Origin: DASZUK01 sp035547695
GTDB lineage: Bacteria > Actinomycetota > Acidimicrobiia > Acidimicrobiales > RAAP-2
Direction of reading: 5' to 3'
Length of the DNA: 64,000 nt
NCBI GenBank assembly: GCA_035547695.1
Contig: DASZUK010000037.1
Location: 57,257-121,256 of the forward strand
Numbering within the stretch: position 1 is the first letter of the stretch; every line of letters begins with the position of its first letter. Of this stretch, positions 28,730 through 36,543 are shown piece after piece. The translations under genes were made by a program, and so were the position numbers. Under the pieces are notes generated by a model that did no database searches, had not been told where the DNA came from, and saw only the letters and a list, made by a program, of their open reading frames with translations.

Positions 28730-30697
28730 TCAGTCGTCTTCTGGAGCGGACACCATCCGCTCCTTGATGGCGCTGACCACGGTGGGGTCCAACAGGGTGG
28801 TGACGTCGCCCAGGGCCCGGTGCTCGGCCACGTCACGGAGCAGGCGGCGCATGATCTTGCCGCTGCGGGTCTTGGGCAGCTCGGGGGTGAGCAGGATCTG
28901 GCGGGGCTTGGCGATGGGGCCGATGGTGGTGGCCACCCGCTCCCGCAGCTCGGCCACCACCGTCTCGGCGTCGCCCTCGTCGTCGTCCACCTCCCCCTTC
29001 AAGGTGACGAAGGCCACGATGGCCTGCCCGGTGGTGGGGTCGGTGGCCCCCACCACCGCCGCCTCGGCCACCTTCGGGGACCCCACCAGGGCGTGCTCCA
29101 CCTCGGTGGTGGAGATGCGGTGGCCCGAGACGTTCATGACGTCGTCCACCCGGCCCAGCAGCCACAGGTCCCCGTCGGCGTCCACCTTGGCCCCGTCGCC
29201 GGCGAAGTAGGCGCCGGGGAACCGGGACCAGTAGGTGGCCCGGTAGCGCTCGGGGTCCCCCCAGATGCCCCGCAGCATCCCCGGCCACGGAGCACTGAGC
29301 ACCAGGTAGCCCCCCTGGCCGTGGCCGACCCGGTGGCCGTCGTTGTCCACCACCTCGGCTGTGATGCCCGGGAACGGGGTCATGGCCGCCCCGGGCTTGG
29401 TGGCGGTGATGCCGGGCAGCGGGGTGATCATGATGCCCCCGGTCTCGGTCTGCCACCAGGTGTCCACGATGGGGCAGCGGCCCCGGCCGATGTGGGTGCG
29501 GTACCAGATCCAGGCCTCGGGGTTGATGGGCTCGCCCACCGAGCCCAGCAGGCGCAGGCTGGACAGGTCGTGGGACCCCGGCAGGTCCTCCCCCCACTTC
29601 ATGAAGGTCCGGATGGTGGTGGGGGCGGTGTAGAGGATGGTGACCCGGTACTTCTCCACCAGTTGCCACCACCGGTCCCGGGTGGGGGTTGTCGGGGTGC
29701 CCTCGTAGAGGACCGAGGTGGTGCCGTTGGCCAGCGGGCCGTAGACGATGTAGCTGTGGCCGGTCACCCAGCCGATGTCGGCCGCCGTCCAGAACACGTC
29801 GGTGTCGGGTTTCAGGTCGAACACCAGGTGGTGGGTGGCCGACACCTGGGTCAGGTAGCCCCCGGTGGTGTGCAAGATGCCCTTGGGCCGGGCGGTGGTG
29901 CCGCTGGTGTACATGATGTACAGCGGGTGCTCGGCGTCGAACGCCTCGGCCTGGTGGACCTCGGGCTGGGGGTCCACCACCTCGTGCCACCAGTGGTCCC
30001 GCCCCGCCACCCAGCCCACCGTCTGGCCGGTGCGCCGCACCACCAGCACGCTGTGGACGCCGGGGCACCGGGCCAGGGCCTCGTCCACCGCCGGCTTGAG
30101 GGCCGAGGGGGCTCCCCGGCGGTAGCCGCCGTCGGCGGTGATGACCACCTGGGCGTCGCAGTCCACGATGCGGTCGGCCAACGCCTCGGCGCTGAACCCC
30201 CCGAACACCACCGTGTGGGGGGCGCCCAGGCGGGCACAGGCCAGCATGGCCACCACCGCCTCGGGCACCATGGGCAGGTAGATGGCCACCGTGTCCCCGG
30301 CCACCACCCCCAGCGAGGCCAGGGCGTTGGCCGCCTTGGCCACCATGACCGACAGGTCGCCGTAGGTGATGGTCCGGGTGTCCCCGGGCTCGCCCTCCCA
30401 GAAGAACGCCACCTTGTCCCCCAACCCGGCCGCCACGTGGCGGTCCACGCAGTTCACCGCCACGTTCAGCCGGCCCCCCACGAACCACCGGGCGAACGGG
30501 GCGTCGGACCAGTCGAGGGCCTGGGTCCACCTGGTGGCCCATTCCAGCCGCTCCGCCTGGGCCTCCCAGAACGCCACCGGGTCGGCCGCCGCCGCCTCGT
30601 AGATGCCCGGCTGGGCGTTGGCCGCCGCCGCCAGGTCGGCCGGCGGGGGGAACCGGCGGTCTTCGTGGAGGAGGGCCGAGAGGGCGTCGTCAGGCAT
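28730..30697 (-). CDS. acs: acetyl-CoA synthetase (acetate-CoA ligase)
   Basis: AMP-forming activation of acetate. 655 residues, standard length. YTSGTTARPKGILHTTGGY is the AMP-binding P-loop. WWQTETGGIMITPLPG and the Trp-rich substrate pocket are characteristic of Acs. GRVDDVMNVSGHRISTTEVE is the hinge region, and RSGKIMRRLLRD near the C-terminus carries the lysine that acetylation inactivates in this family. Acs-specific architecture (FWEAQAERLEW at the N-terminus) separates it from propionyl enzymes only weakly. corA follows in the same direction. Confidence 0.95.
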   Translation of the reverse strand: MPDDALSALLHEDRRFPPPADLAAAANAQPGIYEAAAADPVAFWEAQAERLEWATRWTQALDWSDAPFARWFVGGRLNVAVNCVDRHVAAGLGDKVAFFWEGEPGDTRTITYGDLSVMVAKAANALASLGVVAGDTVAIYLPMVPEAVVAMLACARLGAPHTVVFGGFSAEALADRIVDCDAQVVITADGGYRRGAPSALKPAVDEALARCPGVHSVLVVRRTGQTVGWVAGRDHWWHEVVDPQPEVHQAEAFDAEHPLYIMYTSGTTARPKGILHTTGGYLTQVSATHHLVFDLKPDTDVFWTAADIGWVTGHSYIVYGPLANGTTSVLYEGTPTTPTRDRWWQLVEKYRVTILYTAPTTIRTFMKWGEDLPGSHDLSSLRLLGSVGEPINPEAWIWYRTHIGRGRCPIVDTWWQTETGGIMITPLPGITATKPGAAMTPFPGITAEVVDNDGHRVGHGQGGYLVLSAPWPGMLRGIWGDPERYRATYWSRFPGAYFAGDGAKVDADGDLWLLGRVDDVMNVSGHRISTTEVEHALVGSPKVAEAAVVGATDPTTGQAIVAFVTLKGEVDDDEGDAETVVAELRERVATTIGPIAKPRQILLTPELPKTRSGKIMRRLLRDVAEHRALGDVTTLLDPTVVSAIKERMVSAPEDD

Positions 30698-30817
30698 GGT
30701 CGTTTACCGCCGTCGTCGAGGGGCTGTCGGTCACCGACGAACAGTACGTGACCGCGGCCGCCGTCGGTGGGTCCCGGCAAGGCGGGCCCGGTGCCGGGGG
30801 CCCAGTGCCGGCCGGTC

Positions 30818-31159
30818 TCAGTCCACCGGGTCCGGCGGCCGTCCCGGCACGTCGGGGTCCAGCGGTTGGGGCTCGGGTTCGATCGGCACCGGTTCCGAGG
30901 GCGACGGGATGACCAGTTGCGGAATGACCACGAGAACGGTCCCTACCCGTTCCGGGGCCCCCGAAGCGGTGACCGGGGTTGCGGGGTGCTTGCGACAAGC
31001 TTGAGCTTGGCAACCAGGGGCTCGGCGTCCTGCCCATTGGCAACCAGCTTGGCGACGACGACCGGGCGTGGAGTCAAGTCGGGGTCGTGCAGCGCCAGGT
31101 AGTTGGCGTCAAGTCCGAGCCAGTCCCGGCGGAACGTCTTGGGTTCACTCAGCGAGGAA
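30818..31159 (-). pseudogene. possible degraded or frameshifted reading frame
   Basis: Downstream of the 63-residue gene the minus strand reads protein-like in two successive frames. The first gives KTFRRDWLGLDANYLALHD and PVVVAKLVANGQDAEPLVAK to a TAG at 30943. The second gives ERVGTVLVVIPQLVIPSPSE and a Pro/Asp-rich end to TGA 30818. Neither has a good start codon. The pieces would join with one indel near 30985. I do not recognise the protein, and this may be chance coding potential. The rest of the gap up to acs holds nothing visible. Confidence 0.25.
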
Positions 31160-31336
31160 CGCGGTCAGCGCGGCGCGCTCATCGGCGGTCAACGGCGTGG
31201 TGGCATGGCGAAGCCGCCGTGGGTCGTCCAGGGGCATGGCGCCCGCCGCCTGGACGAGGGCGGCAACGTCCTCGGGGACACGCACCTCGCCACGGTCGCC
31301 AAGACCGACGTGGACGGGGCGGGCGGTTCCGGCCAT
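31145..31336 (-). CDS. small hypothetical protein (63 residues)
   Basis: The sequence runs from MAGTARPVHVGLGDRGEVRV through PEDVAALVQAAGAMPLDDP to LTADERAALTAFLAE. A short beta-rich N-terminus and a helical C-terminus recall small DNA-binding or antitoxin-like proteins, but I cannot place it in a family. ATG 31336 has no strong Shine-Dalgarno. AT-rich DNA directly upstream (TGATACTTCTCTGGGGGG, 31343-31360, plus strand) could hold its promoter. It diverges from the MFS gene. Confidence 0.5.
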   Translation of the reverse strand: MAGTARPVHVGLGDRGEVRVPEDVAALVQAAGAMPLDDPRRLRHATTPLTADERAALTAFLAE

Positions 31337-31526
31337 GGCCAAATGATACTTCTCTGGGGGGTACCTCATTCGGGTGCTTGACGGTCGCTGACAAGGGGGA
31401 ACGTGCTTCGGCCCGATCTGGGCGCATCGCCGCCCACGGGAAGAGGTCGAACTGATGTGCCACGGGGATGCAGCAAACGCTCGGTGTGGTGCCCACCGCA
31501 GGGCCTGTGGGAAACTGCCGCCGCCG

Positions 31527-32960
31527 ATGAACGACCGTCGACGAGAGGCCGCGTTGGTGCCGGTCCTCCTCCTGACCGTCCTGGTCACGAGCGTGGTCAG
31601 CTCGCTCGGGGCACCACTCGTGCCGGACATCTCGGCCCACCTGCACGTGCCGTTGGCCACCGCGCAGTGGTCGTTGACGGTGACGCTGCTGACCGGGGCG
31701 GTGAGCGCCACCGTGGTCGGCCGCGTCGGCGACGGGCCGCGGCGGCGGACGGTGCTGGTCGGCGGGCTGGCCGCGGTGGCCGCCGGCGGGGTGGTCTCCG
31801 CGCTGGCGCCGAACCTGCCGGTCCTCGTGGTGGGGCGGGCCCTCCAGGGGGCCGGGGTCGGCCTGGTGCCGGTGACCATGGCGGCGGCCCGGGACCACCT
31901 GCCGCACCAGAAGGTGGCCGGGACCATCGCCGTGCTGTCGGTCAGCTCCGCCGCCGGGGTGGGTGCCGGCTACCCCATCAGCGGCCTCATCGCCGACGCC
32001 TTCGGCGTGCCCGCGGCCTTCTGGTTCGGGGCCGCGTTCGCCGCGGTGGCGCTCCTGGCGGTGGTGCTGGCGTTCCCCGACAGCACCACCCGGTCCCGGA
32101 CCCGCCTGGACGTCCCCGGGGCGACGCTGTTGACGGCAGGGCTGGTGGCCCTGCTGGTGGCGGTGGCGCAGGGCAACGACTGGGGGTGGACGTCGGGGGT
32201 GGTCCTCGGGCTGCTCGCCGCCGCCGTGGCCGCGCTGTCCGGCTGGGCGGTGCAGCAGCTTCGGGCGGCCGCCCCGCTGGTCGACCTCCGCCTGCTCCGC
32301 CGTCCGGCCGTGCTCGGCGGGGACAGTTGCGCCCTGGTGCTGGGGGTGGCCATGTACATGTACCTGTCGGGGGTCACCGAGTTCGAGCAGGCCACCGGCT
32401 TCGGGTTCTCGGCGTCGGTGGTCGTGACCGGGCTGTCCCTGGTGCCGTTGTCGGTGTGCAGCCTGGCCGCCAGCCGCTCCCTGCCGTGGCTGGCCCGGCA
32501 GCTTGGCCAGCGTGCGGTGCTGCCGGGGGGATCGTTGGTGACCGCGGCCGCCGGCGTGTTCTTCGCCCTCTGCCACGGGGCGCTGTGGACCGGGTTCGTG
32601 ATGATGGCCATCATGGGCGCCGGGCTGGGGCTCACCTTCGCCGCCATCCCCGGCCTCATCGTCGGCGCCATCCCGGCATCGGAGACCGGCAGCGCCACCG
32701 GCTTCTACCAGGTCATCCGTTACGTCGGGTTCTCGTTCGGCAGCGCCCTGACCGCGGCGGTGCTGGGTGCCCACACCCCCCACGGCGCCAGCCAGCCGAC
32801 CGAGAACGGCTACGTCCTCGTCCTCTGGATCGGGGCCGCCCTCGCCGTGGCGGCGGCGGCGCTCACCTGGCTGGTCCCGTCCCGGGTGGCCGCGGTCCAC
32901 GACGACCGGCCCGGCCAGGCGGCTCCCGTCGTCCGCGACGAGGCCCCGACCGGTCCGTAG
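31527..32960 (+). CDS. MFS transporter (drug/proton antiporter type)
   Basis: Inner-membrane exporter of the major facilitator superfamily. 477 residues with at least 12 hydrophobic helices. GRVGDGPRRRTVLVGG is the motif A loop between TM2 and TM3; VGRALQGAGVGLVPVTMA is motif B/C-like; RLDVPGATLLTAGLVALLVAV begins the second half, as in DHA2 drug exporters. Substrate unknown. An upstream in-frame ATG (31455) adds 24 residues that lack hydrophobicity, so MNDRRREAALVPVL at 31527 is the more natural N-terminus. Confidence 0.88.
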   Translation: MNDRRREAALVPVLLLTVLVTSVVSSLGAPLVPDISAHLHVPLATAQWSLTVTLLTGAVSATVVGRVGDGPRRRTVLVGGLAAVAAGGVVSALAPNLPVLVVGRALQGAGVGLVPVTMAAARDHLPHQKVAGTIAVLSVSSAAGVGAGYPISGLIADAFGVPAAFWFGAAFAAVALLAVVLAFPDSTTRSRTRLDVPGATLLTAGLVALLVAVAQGNDWGWTSGVVLGLLAAAVAALSGWAVQQLRAAAPLVDLRLLRRPAVLGGDSCALVLGVAMYMYLSGVTEFEQATGFGFSASVVVTGLSLVPLSVCSLAASRSLPWLARQLGQRAVLPGGSLVTAAAGVFFALCHGALWTGFVMMAIMGAGLGLTFAAIPGLIVGAIPASETGSATGFYQVIRYVGFSFGSALTAAVLGAHTPHGASQPTENGYVLVLWIGAALAVAAAALTWLVPSRVAAVHDDRPGQAAPVVRDEAPTGP

Positions 32961-32979
32961 CGGCCGCGTGGCGGGGACG

Positions 32980-35145
32980 TCACCCCTGGGCCCGCACGCC
33001 GTGGCCCTGGGTCTGTACGTCGTGGCCCTGGGCCCGTAGGCCGTGGCCCTGGGCGCGTAGCCCGTGGCGGTCCAGGCAGTCCACCAGGGCCGCCAGCGCC
33101 TCCGGCCGGTCCAGGGCGGCGGTGGCCACCGTGCGGTCCACCGGCTCCCCCAGGACGATCCTGCGGACCGGCACCTCGAGCCGCTTGCCGTTGATGGTGT
33201 GCGGCAGCGCCGGCACCGCCAGGAACACGTCGGGGACGTGGCGCGGCGACAGCCGCGACCGCAGCGCCTCCCGTAACCCCGCCTCCACCGCCGGGGGGAC
33301 GCAGTACGGGGGCGCCCCCGCCGGCTCGTCGGCGGCCTGGCCGGCCTGGTCTGCCCGGTCTGCCTGGCCGGCCTGGTCCGCCTGCTCTGCGAGGACCACG
33401 AACAGCAGTAGCTGCCCATGCCGGTCCAACCCGCTGGTGTCCACCACCAGGGAGTCGACCACCTCCGGCAGGCTCTCCACCACCCGGTAGTACTCCGCCG
33501 TCCCCATCCGCACCCCGTCACGGTTCAACGTGGCGTCGGACCGGCCGAACACGACGGAGCCGCCGTCCGCGGTGAACCGGACCCAGTCGCCGTGCCGCCA
33601 CACCCCCGGGAAGTGGTCGAAGTAGGCCTCGTGCAGCCTGCTGCCGTCGGCGTCCCCCCAGAAGGACAGGGGCATGGACGGCATCGGCTCCCGCACCACC
33701 AGCTCCCCCACCTCGTCCACCACCGGCCGGCCGGTGCCGTCGAACGCCTGGGCGTCCACCCCCAGCATCCGGCACTGGATCTCCCCGGCCCTGACGTCGA
33801 GGAGCGGGGAGGCGCCCAGCAGGGCGGTGGCGACGTCGGTCCCGCCGGACAGCGAGGCCACCTGCACGTCGTCGCCGACGGCCGTGCTGGCCCACACGTA
33901 CCCTTCCGGCGACAACGGGGCCCCGGTGGACCCGATCGTGTGGATCGACGTCGGTTCCGGCCCGTCCCGGAGGGACAGTCCCTGGCGGCGGCAGGCCTCG
34001 ATGAACGGTGCGCTGGTGCCGAAGTAGGTGACCCGGTGCCGGTGGGCCATCCGCCACAGGGCCCGATGGTCGGGCCAGGTGGGGCTGCCGTGGTAACAGA
34101 CCACCGTGGCCCCCACCAGGAGCCCGCCCACCAGCATGTTCCACATCACCCACCCGGTGGTGGTGAACCAGAAGAACCGGTCGCCGGGCCCCAGGTCGCA
34201 GTGCAGGCCCAGGGCCTTCAGGTGCTCGAGGACGATCCCGCCGTGGCCCTGGACGATGGGTTTGGGGAGCCCGGTGGTCCCCGACGAGTACAGGACCCAC
34301 AGTGGGTGGTCGAACGGCACCGGCCGGGGGGCCAACGGCACCGGCCGGGACGCCGGCCCGGCCACCACCTCGTCCCAGTCCAGCCGCCGGACGCCGGTGC
34401 CCGTCGCCCCGCCCGGCCGGGACCGGCCGACGTCGGCCCCTTCGGGGGCGGCCACCACCACGGTGGCCGCCAGGCTGGGAAGGGCGGACTCCACCGCGGC
34501 CAGCTTGCCCGCCAGCGAGAACGGCCTCCCCCCGTAGCGGTAGCCGGCGGTGACGAACAGCACCTTGGGCTCGATCTGCCCGAACCGGTCGACGATGCCG
34601 TCCACCCCGAACTCGGGGGCGCAGCTCGACCACACCGCACCCAACGACGCGGTGGCCAAGAACGCCACCACCGCCTCCGCCGAGTTGGTCATGACGGCGC
34701 CCACCCGGTCCCCGGGGCCGACGCCGACCTCGGAGAGGGCAGCCGCCACGGCTCCGGCGGCGGCCCGCAACTCGCCGAACGACACCGCCCGGTGCTCCCC
34801 GTCCTCGGTCACCGCCACGACCGCCGTGGCGGCGTCGTCGTGGCCGAGCACCCCGTCGACGTAGTTGAGGGTCACCCCCGGGAACCAGTTGGCCCCCTCG
34901 GCCCCGTTCCGCCGCACCAACGCCGGTCCCGGCAGCTCGTCCGGCCCGACGCGGTAGTGGCGGCGGACGGCGTCCCAGAACCTTCCAACGTCGGCCACCG
35001 ACCAGGTCCAGAGGTCGTGATAGCCGGCGACGTCGACCCCGTCGTGGTCGGCCAACCACCGCATGAACCCGGTGAGCTTCGCAGCACGCACCCGCTCCGG
35101 GGACGGCCGCCACAGCACCCGGCCCTGCAGGGCCGTCGGGCTCAT
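32980..35145 (-). CDS. aacS: acetoacetyl-CoA synthetase
   Basis: ATP-dependent activation of acetoacetate to acetoacetyl-CoA. 721 residues against about 650-660 for the family. Signatures include NYVDGVLGHDD near the N-terminus, YSSGTTGLPKPIVQGHGG (P-loop), FFWFTTTGWVMWNMLVGGLL and VASLSGGTDVATALLG, all typical of AacS. The excess length comes from a Gln/Ala/Asp repeat (QADQAGQADRADQAGQA) near the C-terminus and a tail made of HGLRAQG-like heptads. Its ATG overlaps the stop of the enoyl-CoA hydratase (ATGA), forming a two-gene operon. Confidence 0.92.
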   Translation of the reverse strand: MSPTALQGRVLWRPSPERVRAAKLTGFMRWLADHDGVDVAGYHDLWTWSVADVGRFWDAVRRHYRVGPDELPGPALVRRNGAEGANWFPGVTLNYVDGVLGHDDAATAVVAVTEDGEHRAVSFGELRAAAGAVAAALSEVGVGPGDRVGAVMTNSAEAVVAFLATASLGAVWSSCAPEFGVDGIVDRFGQIEPKVLFVTAGYRYGGRPFSLAGKLAAVESALPSLAATVVVAAPEGADVGRSRPGGATGTGVRRLDWDEVVAGPASRPVPLAPRPVPFDHPLWVLYSSGTTGLPKPIVQGHGGIVLEHLKALGLHCDLGPGDRFFWFTTTGWVMWNMLVGGLLVGATVVCYHGSPTWPDHRALWRMAHRHRVTYFGTSAPFIEACRRQGLSLRDGPEPTSIHTIGSTGAPLSPEGYVWASTAVGDDVQVASLSGGTDVATALLGASPLLDVRAGEIQCRMLGVDAQAFDGTGRPVVDEVGELVVREPMPSMPLSFWGDADGSRLHEAYFDHFPGVWRHGDWVRFTADGGSVVFGRSDATLNRDGVRMGTAEYYRVVESLPEVVDSLVVDTSGLDRHGQLLLFVVLAEQADQAGQADRADQAGQAADEPAGAPPYCVPPAVEAGLREALRSRLSPRHVPDVFLAVPALPHTINGKRLEVPVRRIVLGEPVDRTVATAALDRPEALAALVDCLDRHGLRAQGHGLRAQGHDVQTQGHGVRAQG
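32983..33072. repeat. 21 bp tandem repeat encoding the AacS C-terminal heptads
   Basis: About four copies of a 21 bp unit (GGGCCCGTAGGCCGTGGCCCT-like, as seen on the plus strand) lie at the 3' end of aacS. They encode HGLRAQG, HGLRAQG, HDVQTQG and HGVRAQG just before the stop. The unit is a multiple of three, so copy number can vary without frameshift. Confidence 0.8.
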
Positions 35146-35948
35146 CGGTACCGGTAGTGCGGCCGTCGCTTCGCCAGGAAGGACGCCGCCGCTTCGGACT
35201 GGTCGTCGGTCATGGCGGTGATCACCTGCTGGCGGTTCTCGAGCTCGATGGACAGCGCAAGGGAAGGGGTCTCCAACGCCGCCCACATGCCGACCTTGGT
35301 CAGCTCGACCGAGAGGGGGGCGTTCGACAGGATCTCTTCTGCCTTTTCCACCGAGGTCCTCATGAGGTCGGACGGGGGGACCACCGCGGCCAACAGCCCG
35401 AACTGCTGGGCCTCGTCCGCCCCGAACCGGCGGCCGGTCAGCATCAGCTCGTGGGCACGGCCGGCACCGACGATCCTGGGCAGCAACCACGACGTCCCCA
35501 GGTCGCAGGCGGAGAACCCCGCCCGGATGAACGACACCGCGAAGAAGGCATCCGCGGCCGAGATGCGGATGTCGCTGGCCAGGACCAGCGCCAACCCGGC
35601 ACCCACCGCGGCGCCGTTGACCGCGGCGATGACGGGCTGGCGGAGGGCATGGACCCGCTGGCAGACCGCGGAGATCTCGCTCTGGCGGTCGAGAAGGTAC
35701 CGTGCGGCACCCTTCTGGTCGGCGGTGTCCTCGGTCCCGTACCCACGGAGGTCGAGGCCGGCGCAGAACGCCCTCCCCGCGCCCGTCAGGACGACCACGC
35801 GGCAACCGTCGTCGTCCTCGACCGCGTCCAGGGCGGCGTTCAGGCCGTGCACCACGGCAGCGGTGACCGCGTTGAGCGCGTCCGGACGGTTGAGCGTTAT
35901 CCGGTAGACGCCGTCCACCAGCCGGTCGACAACCACCTCGTCCTGCAT
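35142..35948 (-). CDS. enoyl-CoA hydratase/isomerase family protein
   Basis: Crotonase fold, acting on acyl-CoA thioesters. 268 residues. LNRPDALNAV (N-terminal), GAGRAFCAGLDLRGYG (oxyanion hole) and VIAAVNGAAVGAGLALVLASDIRI (central segment) are family signatures. One acid/base Glu normally found near FFAVSFIRAGFSACDLGTSWLLP is replaced here (D/L context), so hydratase activity is not certain. Paired with aacS, it points to acetoacetate or branched acyl-CoA use. An ACGATAT element lies about 60 bp upstream. Confidence 0.88.
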   Translation of the reverse strand: MQDEVVVDRLVDGVYRITLNRPDALNAVTAAVVHGLNAALDAVEDDDGCRVVVLTGAGRAFCAGLDLRGYGTEDTADQKGAARYLLDRQSEISAVCQRVHALRQPVIAAVNGAAVGAGLALVLASDIRISAADAFFAVSFIRAGFSACDLGTSWLLPRIVGAGRAHELMLTGRRFGADEAQQFGLLAAVVPPSDLMRTSVEKAEEILSNAPLSVELTKVGMWAALETPSLALSIELENRQQVITAMTDDQSEAAASFLAKRRPHYRYR

Positions 35949-36003
35949 CGACCCGCTACCGAGTCGTCCGGTTCGGCACTGCGCTCACCCTTCCACCCTG
36001 GAT

Positions 36004-36020
36004 GAGATACGATATAGCAC
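36004..36020. promoter_or_regulatory. AT-rich element with ACGATAT core upstream of the hydratase-aacS operon
   Basis: GAGATACGATATAGCAC is the only AT-rich patch here. Its 11 bp core GATACGATATA (36006-36016) recurs exactly, inverted, at 44279-44289 upstream of another gene. It lies 56-72 bp upstream of the hydratase start and may be operator, promoter, or both. Confidence 0.5.
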
Positions 36021-36080
36021 AATCGGCGATCCGGCCAGCCCCCAACCCCCAGTCGTTGCCGCTCGTCCGCGGCCCCTACC

Positions 36081-36121
36081 TCAAGGGAGCCGGAGCGTCC
36101 CGGGGCGTCAAGGGAGCCGGA
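36081..36121. repeat. 14 bp direct repeat including the stop codon of the Dabb gene
   Basis: TCAAGGGAGCCGGA occurs at 36081-36094 and 36108-36121. The first three bases of the second copy are the stop codon (minus strand) of the Dabb-family gene, so the copy at 36081 duplicates the gene's last codons downstream of its end. Confidence 0.7.
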
Positions 36122-36473
36122 AGTCGAAGACGAGCGCCGACTCGGCGGCGTTGCCCACCCAGAGCGCCAGGCACTCGTCCTTGAGGGCCAGGTGCGCCGG
36201 GTGCTCCTCGTAGCCGGCACGGGCCAGCTCGCTGTCGAAGACCATGTGGAGGATCCAGTTGTAGCCCCGGGCCATCTCCTCGAAGCCGGCGAGCGAGCCG
36301 AAGGTGTCACGATCGGCGTCTCCCATCTCGGGGACGTAGAGCGGCGCGAGGGTGGACTGGAGGCATCCCGGCACCGCCTCCTGGAACGCCGCCACCTTCT
36401 CCTGGGCACGCGCCAGGACGGCCGGATCGAAGTCCTCCCGCACGCGCCACAAGCCCATGTGCACGACCCGCAT
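36108..36473 (-). CDS. Dabb-family (stress-responsive A/B barrel) protein
   Basis: 121 residues of a dimeric ferredoxin-like alpha/beta barrel fold. MRVVHMGLWRVREDFDP opens with the strand and loop of the Dabb family. The middle segment GYNWILHMVFDS and the helix FEEMARGY fit the fold. Members include enzymes and proteins of unknown role. ATG 36473 is preferred to a TTG at 36482. The gene is near the aacS operon on the same strand, but 159 bp and a repeat separate them. Confidence 0.65.
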   Translation of the reverse strand: MRVVHMGLWRVREDFDPAVLARAQEKVAAFQEAVPGCLQSTLAPLYVPEMGDADRDTFGSLAGFEEMARGYNWILHMVFDSELARAGYEEHPAHLALKDECLALWVGNAAESALVFDFRLP

Positions 36474-36543
36474 GGACAGCAAGCATCGCGTGGCGCTCCA
36501 GGGGACGGCAATCTCCGCAATTTCCGATCGAGCCGCCGGTCGG

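Noticed and set aside
31179..33521. Long minus-strand frame of 780 codons across the MFS gene
   Set aside because: It is antisense to a clear 12-helix transporter; only the part beyond it belongs to real genes.
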